NCBI RefSeq assembly: GCF_903643065.1 | Contig: NZ_CAHJWX010000063.1 | Span: forward strand, 1-7,979 | Reading direction: 5' to 3' | From: Sphingomonas bacterium | Lineage (GTDB): Bacteria > Pseudomonadota > Alphaproteobacteria > Sphingomonadales > Sphingomonadaceae | DNA: 7,979 bases | In this document: positions 5,331 to 7,979 of the stretch, in pieces | Numbering within the stretch: position 1 is the stretch's first letter | Layout: the number at the start of each line of letters is the position of its first letter | Position numbers and translations under genes: made by a program | The notes under the pieces: generated by a model | The model's input: the letters and a program-made list of their open reading frames with translations, nothing else | What the model was told of the DNA's origin: nothing | The model's database searches: none

Positions 5331-7481
5331 TCAGAACCGATAGGCGATCGTTCCCTGCACGGTGCGGCGATTGCCGAACCAGCACCAGCCGTAATCGAGG
5401 TAGCAGGTCGTCACGTAGCGCTTGTCGAACAGGTTCTGCGCGTTGATGCCGAGCGACAGGCCGGCGAGGCTCGGCTTGAACTTGCCGAGGTCGTAGCGCG
5501 CCAGTGCGTCGTACACCGTGAAGCCTGGCGTGCTGGTGCGCGGCCGGGCGGCGCCGCCGTTCGACGGGGTGTACGTGCCGGCATAGATGCTGTCGACATG
5601 GCGCACCGCGCCGCCGATCGCGAACCCCGCCCAAGGCCCGTCGTGCGGCGCCCATTCCAGGTTGAACGACGTGCCGCCGCGCCCGACGCCCAGCACGCCG
5701 TTGCCGACATTGGCGGCGACCGCGTCGGCGGCGACGCGCACCTTCTGCCGGCTGAACGCGACCTTGGCGTTGAAACCATAGGGCAGCGGCGCGGTGCCTT
5801 CGACCTCGACGCCGGTGGAGCGCACCTGGCCGGTCTGCAACGCGGTGAAGTTGGGCAGGTAGGTGACGACGTTGGTCTGATCGATCTGGAACCAGGCGCC
5901 GGTCAGCAGGATGCCGGTGCCCGGCACCGTGTACTTGGCACCCGCCTCGATCTGCTTGCCGAGCGACGGCTTGGCCTGTGTCGTCACGCCGGCCGGGGTG
6001 ACGAAGCTGCCCTGCGGCTCGAACGAGGTCGAATAGCTGACATAGGGCGCGAGGCCGATCGACGTCGTGTAGAGCGCGCCGGCGCGATAGGTGAATTTCT
6101 TCGACTCGGCGGTAACGGCGTTCGGCGCCGAACGGTTGCGCGCCCAGTCCTGCCGCCCGCTCAGGAGCACGCGCAGGCCGCCCCAGGACAGCTGGTCCTG
6201 CGCATAGAGGCCGGTCTGCTTGAACACCGGCCGCTGCGAGCCGCCAAACGCGTTGGGCACCGTCTCGGGGGTCTGCGGCACGGCGGTGGCACCGTAGACC
6301 GGGGCATAGCCGTTGAGCGCGGTCGCCGAGCCGAAGCCGTACACCTCGTACGCGCTGCCCGTCTGGTAATCGACGCCGGCCAGGATGTCGTGCTTGACCG
6401 GGCCGGTCGTGAACGCGCCGCGCAGCTGGTTGTCGAACACCCAGGAATAGCCACTCTCACGCGTCGCGTACGACGCGCGGTTGTACAGCGTCGAATTGGC
6501 GCTGGGGGTGGCGAGCGAGCCGCTGGCGTAGATGATGCCGAGGTCGGAGGTCGCGTGCGAGTAGCGGCCGGACGCGCGAAAGCTCCATCCCGAGCCGAAA
6601 TCATGGTTGAGGATGTAGGTGCCCGCCATCTGCTCGCGGCGGAAGAAGTTACCCGCCTCGCCGAAGTCTCGGCTCGTCGACAGCGGACCGTTGGGATTGG
6701 CCTCGTACGTCCCCGATTGCGGGAACACGCCGTAGCTGCCGTTCTGCGGATCGTGCGAATAGGCGGCGAGCAGCGTCAGCGTCGTTGCATGGCCGGCGTT
6801 CAGCGTCACCGCGCCCGACACCGTCTGCCGTTCGCGGGCGCTGAACGTCTGCTGGGTATGCGCGCCGTTGGCGCTGCCATAGACGCGCCACAGCACCGAT
6901 CCCGCCTTGCCACCGATGTCGGCATCGACGCGGTAAAGGTCGTAGGTGCCGTACGTCCCCGACACCGCGCCATAGAATTGCTGGTCGAGCGGCAGCTTGC
7001 TCGACAGCGCGACGAGTCCGCCTGGGCCCGACTGGCCGTAGAGCACCGAGGTCGGCCCCTTGACGATCTCGATCCGGTCGAGCCGCGACACGTCGACCTG
7101 CGGCGCGAGATAGCCGGCGCCGCCGTTGAGCTTCAGTCCGTCAAGGAACTGCGGCGCATCGAAGCCACGCAGCTTGAACTGGTCGTACACCTCGGCGCTC
7201 GACCCCCGCTGCTCGGTGGTGACTCCGGCTACGAAGCGCAGCGCCTGGTTCAGGTTGGCAAGGCCGAGATCGGCGATCTCGCCCGACCCGATGACGCTGA
7301 TCGACTGCGGCGTCTCCGCGACCGGCGCGGCGCCCTTGGTCCCGGCCGACGCCTCGTTGCGCGGGCGCGCGCCGGTAACCACCACCGGGTTGTCGTCATC
7401 GACGTTCGCCGACTGCGCGGCGCATGGTATCGAATAAAAGGCGGTTCCAACAGCAAGGGCGGTAAGAACGTGACGCGGCAT
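5331..7481 (-). CDS. TonB-dependent siderophore receptor
   Basis: The 716-residue outer-membrane receptor begins with a signal peptide (residues 1 to about 23, AVGTAFYSIPCAAQ). A TonB-box-like segment follows (NPVVVTGARP, 31-40), then a plug domain from about 50 to 165. Plug landmarks are TPQSISVI at 57-64, LRGF at 104-107, FLDGLKL at 112-118, and LDRIEIVKGPTSVLYGQSGP at 134-153. The rest forms a 22-strand barrel and ends in the aromatic signal GTIAYRF. Two cysteines near the end (C693 and C700, in CYLDYGWCWFG) match the disulfide seen in the last loop of many siderophore receptors. The plug TPQS form and the cysteine pair favour ferric siderophores over vitamin B12 or heme, but the exact ligand cannot be read. 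The ATG at 7481 has AAGGA 5 bases upstream (plus-strand 7487-7491). There is no N-terminal signalling extension, so it is not a FecA/FpvA-type sigma regulator. It is the first gene of its operon. Confidence 0.93.
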   Translation of the reverse strand: MPRHVLTALAVGTAFYSIPCAAQSANVDDDNPVVVTGARPRNEASAGTKGAAPVAETPQSISVIGSGEIADLGLANLNQALRFVAGVTTEQRGSSAEVYDQFKLRGFDAPQFLDGLKLNGGAGYLAPQVDVSRLDRIEIVKGPTSVLYGQSGPGGLVALSSKLPLDQQFYGAVSGTYGTYDLYRVDADIGGKAGSVLWRVYGSANGAHTQQTFSARERQTVSGAVTLNAGHATTLTLLAAYSHDPQNGSYGVFPQSGTYEANPNGPLSTSRDFGEAGNFFRREQMAGTYILNHDFGSGWSFRASGRYSHATSDLGIIYASGSLATPSANSTLYNRASYATRESGYSWVFDNQLRGAFTTGPVKHDILAGVDYQTGSAYEVYGFGSATALNGYAPVYGATAVPQTPETVPNAFGGSQRPVFKQTGLYAQDQLSWGGLRVLLSGRQDWARNRSAPNAVTAESKKFTYRAGALYTTSIGLAPYVSYSTSFEPQGSFVTPAGVTTQAKPSLGKQIEAGAKYTVPGTGILLTGAWFQIDQTNVVTYLPNFTALQTGQVRSTGVEVEGTAPLPYGFNAKVAFSRQKVRVAADAVAANVGNGVLGVGRGGTSFNLEWAPHDGPWAGFAIGGAVRHVDSIYAGTYTPSNGGAARPRTSTPGFTVYDALARYDLGKFKPSLAGLSLGINAQNLFDKRYVTTCYLDYGWCWFGNRRTVQGTIAYRF

Positions 7482-7519
7482 GAGAGTCCTTCGGATTGCC
7501 GGGCACCCATGCCGAAGGT

Positions 7520-7538
7520 GCGAACAATTATCAATAGC
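7520..7538 (-). promoter_or_regulatory. Candidate Fur box upstream of the receptor
   Basis: The 19-mer GCTATTGATAATTGTTCGC (minus strand) matches the classic Fur consensus at 13 of 19 positions. It contains the intact half TGATAAT. It ends 38 bases before the receptor ATG, and GATAAT could double as a -10 element. This is the expected site for iron repression of a siderophore receptor operon. Alphaproteobacteria also use RirA and other Fur-family proteins with related but distinct sites, so the regulator is uncertain. Confidence 0.5.
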
Positions 7539-7781
7539 AATTAGCTTTGTGAGGGCCGCTTCCTACCTCGTATCTTACAGCTAGATCATCAGACCGCCGC
7601 TGCAGGCGACCCGCGGAGGGTCAGCCGGTACACTGCTCGGTCTGCTGTCGAAGAAGGTTCATCCTGGAACGTCCGCCGCTTTTTGCGCAGGGTCGGGAGC
7701 TCAAGGCCAGATATGAACGAATGGGCGATTCCGGGCAGCGGGCAAGTCGCCCCAGATGACCGGAACTGGGTCGATTAGCCG

Positions 7782-7824
7782 CCCAGCCAAGGATCGCGGG
7801 ATCGCGGGCAATCACCTTGGCGGG
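7782..7824. repeat. Inverted repeat enclosing a tandem 8-mer
   Basis: CCC-A-GCCAAGG (7782-7792) pairs with CCTTGGCGGG (7815-7824) to give ten base pairs with one bulged A. The 22-base loop contains two back-to-back copies of ATCGCGGG (7793-7800 and 7801-7808). No T-tract follows. The nesting of a direct repeat inside an inverted repeat is unusual enough to record, but its function is unknown. Confidence 0.5.
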
Positions 7825-7930
7825 TAGCAACGCGTGTGCGGCCCGTGAAAACTTCTACAGGATGGAGCTATCGCAAAGTGTCTTTGCCCTCTACCGAACC
7901 GATGACATGCTACAGAGGAACGGCTTTTGA

Positions 7931-7942
7931 TTGGCGCGCCAA
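7931..7942. repeat. Perfect 12-bp palindrome (TTGGCGCGCCAA)
   Basis: The self-complementary 12-mer lies immediately after the stop codon of the open frame ending at 7930. It might be an operator or structure belonging to a gene beyond the right edge. In GC-rich DNA the GGCGCGCC core alone is not rare. Confidence 0.3.
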
Positions 7943-7979
7943 CGCTCCGGCGCGACGAGCTATCACGTAGAGCTCCAAC

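Larger units (their letters stand above)
7542..7979. other. Right flank, no recognisable gene
   Basis: About 440 bases upstream of the receptor show no gene I can identify. Composition is less GC-rich than the operon. A 57-codon plus-strand frame (7760-7930) ends in ENFYRMELSQSVFALYRTDD and a few more residues before TGA. It has no ATG with a ribosome binding site except a very short internal one, so it may be a gene remnant. A 69-codon minus-strand frame at 7621-7830 looks like chance. The stretch includes the inverted repeats at 7782-7824 and 7931-7942. Confidence 0.5.

Noticed and set aside
4974..7544. An 856-codon open frame on the plus strand
   Set aside because: It lies antisense to the receptor gene, is rich in Arg, Ala and Gly with no recognisable domain, and arises from the GC-biased third positions of the real gene. 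It is a shadow despite its length.
7723..7752. GGGCGA / TCGCCC inverted repeat
   Set aside because: A 6-bp stem over an 18-base loop is expected by chance in GC-rich DNA.
7621..7830. A 69-codon minus-strand frame
   Set aside because: No ribosome binding site, no recognisable motif and no membrane or signal features. Likely chance.

Overview
The window looks like a piece of an alphaproteobacterial chromosome or plasmid, most likely a sphingomonad (Sphingomonas, Novosphingobium or a relative). This is inferred from the high GC content, the families present (TonB siderophore receptor with PepSY/DUF3649/DUF3325 partners, an MtCCO-like carotenoid oxygenase) and an integrase start beginning RPWNEGRLIG, a form I associate with these bacteria. 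No rRNA, tRNA or CRISPR was seen.

Layout, left to right. (1) 1-143, minus strand: the N-terminus of a tyrosine recombinase/integrase cut off by the window edge. (2) 144-429: a divergent intergenic region. (3) 430-1041, plus strand: a secreted, probably Tat-exported single-domain cupin. (4) 1042-1198: a convergent gap with two perfect inverted repeats, one spanning the stop codon of the next gene. (5) 1199-2979, minus strand: a two-gene unit. An IsdG-type monooxygenase with the N-W-H triad comes first and overlaps a 488-residue carotenoid cleavage dioxygenase. (6) 2980-3230: an intergenic gap. (7) 3231-7481, minus strand: a four-gene iron-uptake operon in the order siderophore receptor, DUF3649 membrane protein, PepSY-TM protein, DUF3325 membrane protein, with a Fur-box-like site 38 bp before the receptor start. 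(8) 7482-7979: the receptor leader, then a flank of visibly lower GC with no recognisable gene.

How the genes may work together: the receptor would import a ferric siderophore through the outer membrane. The PepSY-TM protein and its two small membrane partners would handle or reduce the ferric complex at the inner membrane. The downstream pair has different chemistry, cleaving an apocarotenoid, stilbene or other polyene with a non-heme iron enzyme plus an ABM-fold enzyme whose triad matches heme-degrading IsdG. Whether that pair belongs to the iron operon or only lies next to it is the main open question. Three of the gene junctions use the same device, a GTGA overlap with no clear Shine-Dalgarno, so translation within both units is probably coupled. 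The integrase and the lower-GC flanks suggest that this block lies in or beside an accessory region.
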